From: CAINDI01 sp037127585
GTDB lineage: Bacteria; Verrucomicrobiota; Verrucomicrobiia; Palsa-1439
NCBI GenBank assembly: GCA_037127585.1
Contig: JBAXYB010000054.1
Coordinates: 1-19,685 of the forward strand
Direction: 5' to 3'
DNA length: 19,685 nt
Shown: one piece after another, positions 19,261 through 19,685 of the stretch
Layout: the number at the start of each line of letters is the position of its first letter
How positions within the stretch are numbered: position 1 is the first letter of the stretch
Made by a program: the position numbers and the translations under genes
The notes under the pieces: generated by a model
The model's database searches: none
The model's input: the letters and a program-made list of their open reading frames with translations, nothing else
Told to the model about the DNA's origin: nothing

Positions 19261-19685
19261 CGTTTGTAGTTAGCCACGAAGCGCAGCGGAGTGGCGTGGG
19301 GGACGACGCTCTCCCCACCGATGGTGGTCCCCATTGATGCCGACAAGTATCAGGTTCGCCTGACTCCAAGAGGGGAAAGAACGAGTTGCTCGCCGGTTGT
19401 CCGTTTCAGATTCGCGCCGGTGGGCCACGAGTTGAGGACGCGCAACCACGCTTGCTTCGCCTCGGCACAACGGCTACAAAGTCGGCATGAGGAAGGGAGA
19501 ATGCAGTCAGGTGTCAAAGGGCGTGACGAGCGACTTTGTCTTTTTCCAGACCGACATTCACCTCACCGGCTCCTGTAAACACCACAACCAGAAGAGCAAT
19601 AACCCAAAACAGGACTTTGTCTTTTGCCGGATGACTTTGTCCCATTAACAATGATAGCCAGATATTATGTACAACGCACCTAAGA
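19261..19685. other. 425-nt stretch without a credible gene: hairpins, repeated 9-mer, possible decayed transposase start
   Basis: No reading frame here looks like a protein gene. Visible are a hairpin after the VOC gene (GCCAC 19273-19277 with GTGGC 19291-19295, a possible terminator), a nested structure (GGGGAC 19299-19304 with GTCCCC 19327-19332, around CACC/GGTG), and a TCAGG-TTCG-CCTGA hairpin (19350-19363). The plus strand from about 19341 reads DKYQVRLTP before losing frame, which resembles the first residues of IS630-family transposases. The word GACTTTGTC occurs three times (19532, 19613, 19633), twice extended to GACTTTGTCTTTT. The last 70 nt are AT-rich. The stretch may be the remnant or the flank of a mobile element lying beyond the right edge. 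Confidence 0.45.
19532..19641 (+). repeat. Three direct copies of GACTTTGTC
   Basis: Copies start at 19532, 19613 and 19633. The first two extend to GACTTTGTCTTTT. The last two are spaced exactly 20 nt apart. No palindromic arm accompanies them, though TGTCAAAG at 19513-19520 is a partial inverse. Function unknown; chance in a T-rich stretch is not excluded. Confidence 0.4.

Overview
The window is about 60% G+C, gene-dense DNA of chromosomal type. It most likely comes from a member of the Verrucomicrobiota, perhaps the Pedosphaera/Limisphaera group. This assignment is an inference. It rests on a secreted protein (3104-3865, minus) whose N-terminal segment is a type I associate with that group, on an orphan ParB, an Ste24-type M48 peptidase and a MTH1-like NUDIX enzyme, and on the abundance of short REP-like palindromes. 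No rRNA, tRNA, CRISPR array, phage or plasmid module was seen.

Layout. (1) 1-1543, minus: a zinc-ribbon protein, LemA and an HtpX-like M48 protease (cut by the window edge) form one operon. (2) 1659-3046, plus: a CII-like HTH protein overlaps a MTH1-type NUDIX hydrolase by ATGA, followed by a small basic coiled-coil protein. (3) 3104-3865, minus: a secreted protein of unknown function. (4) 3901-12090, plus: a long, tightly packed run of mazG, parB, an Ste24-type protease, an M28 lipoprotein, a thiolase, a REP-associated transposase (RAYT), a FadB/FadJ-type multifunctional beta-oxidation protein, and a YqgE/AlgH protein. (5) 12172-16356, minus: a PfkB-family sugar kinase, a small membrane protein, a siroheme nitrite/sulfite reductase with an extra C-terminal domain, and a small uncharacterised partner. 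(6) 16438-19260, plus: a thioredoxin-like protein, a 4-TM holin-like membrane protein, a HAD phosphatase, PrmA methyltransferase and a VOC/glyoxalase protein, mostly with overlapping stop and start codons. (7) 19261-19685: no credible gene, but hairpins, a repeated 9-mer and a possible decayed transposase start.

The most unusual signal is a set of GTRG-type palindromes that sit inside reading frames without breaking them. One family brackets a RAYT gene wedged between the two beta-oxidation genes. A complete inverted pair of the same family lies inside the RAYT gene and encodes exactly 21 residues between the HUH motif and the likely catalytic tyrosine. A second, unrelated palindrome pair is read through inside prmA, and a weaker third candidate lies in the interdomain linker of the FadB-like protein. 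Together they suggest REP/REPIN elements acting as in-frame protein insertions, comparable in outcome to Rickettsia palindromic elements but linked to a RAYT.

Two regulatory patterns recur. Several first genes have a -10-like box only 8-12 nt before the ATG, suggesting leaderless or nearly leaderless mRNAs. A perfect 19-bp palindrome lies just upstream of the -35 box of the nitrite/sulfite reductase gene. All alignments and counts were made by eye.
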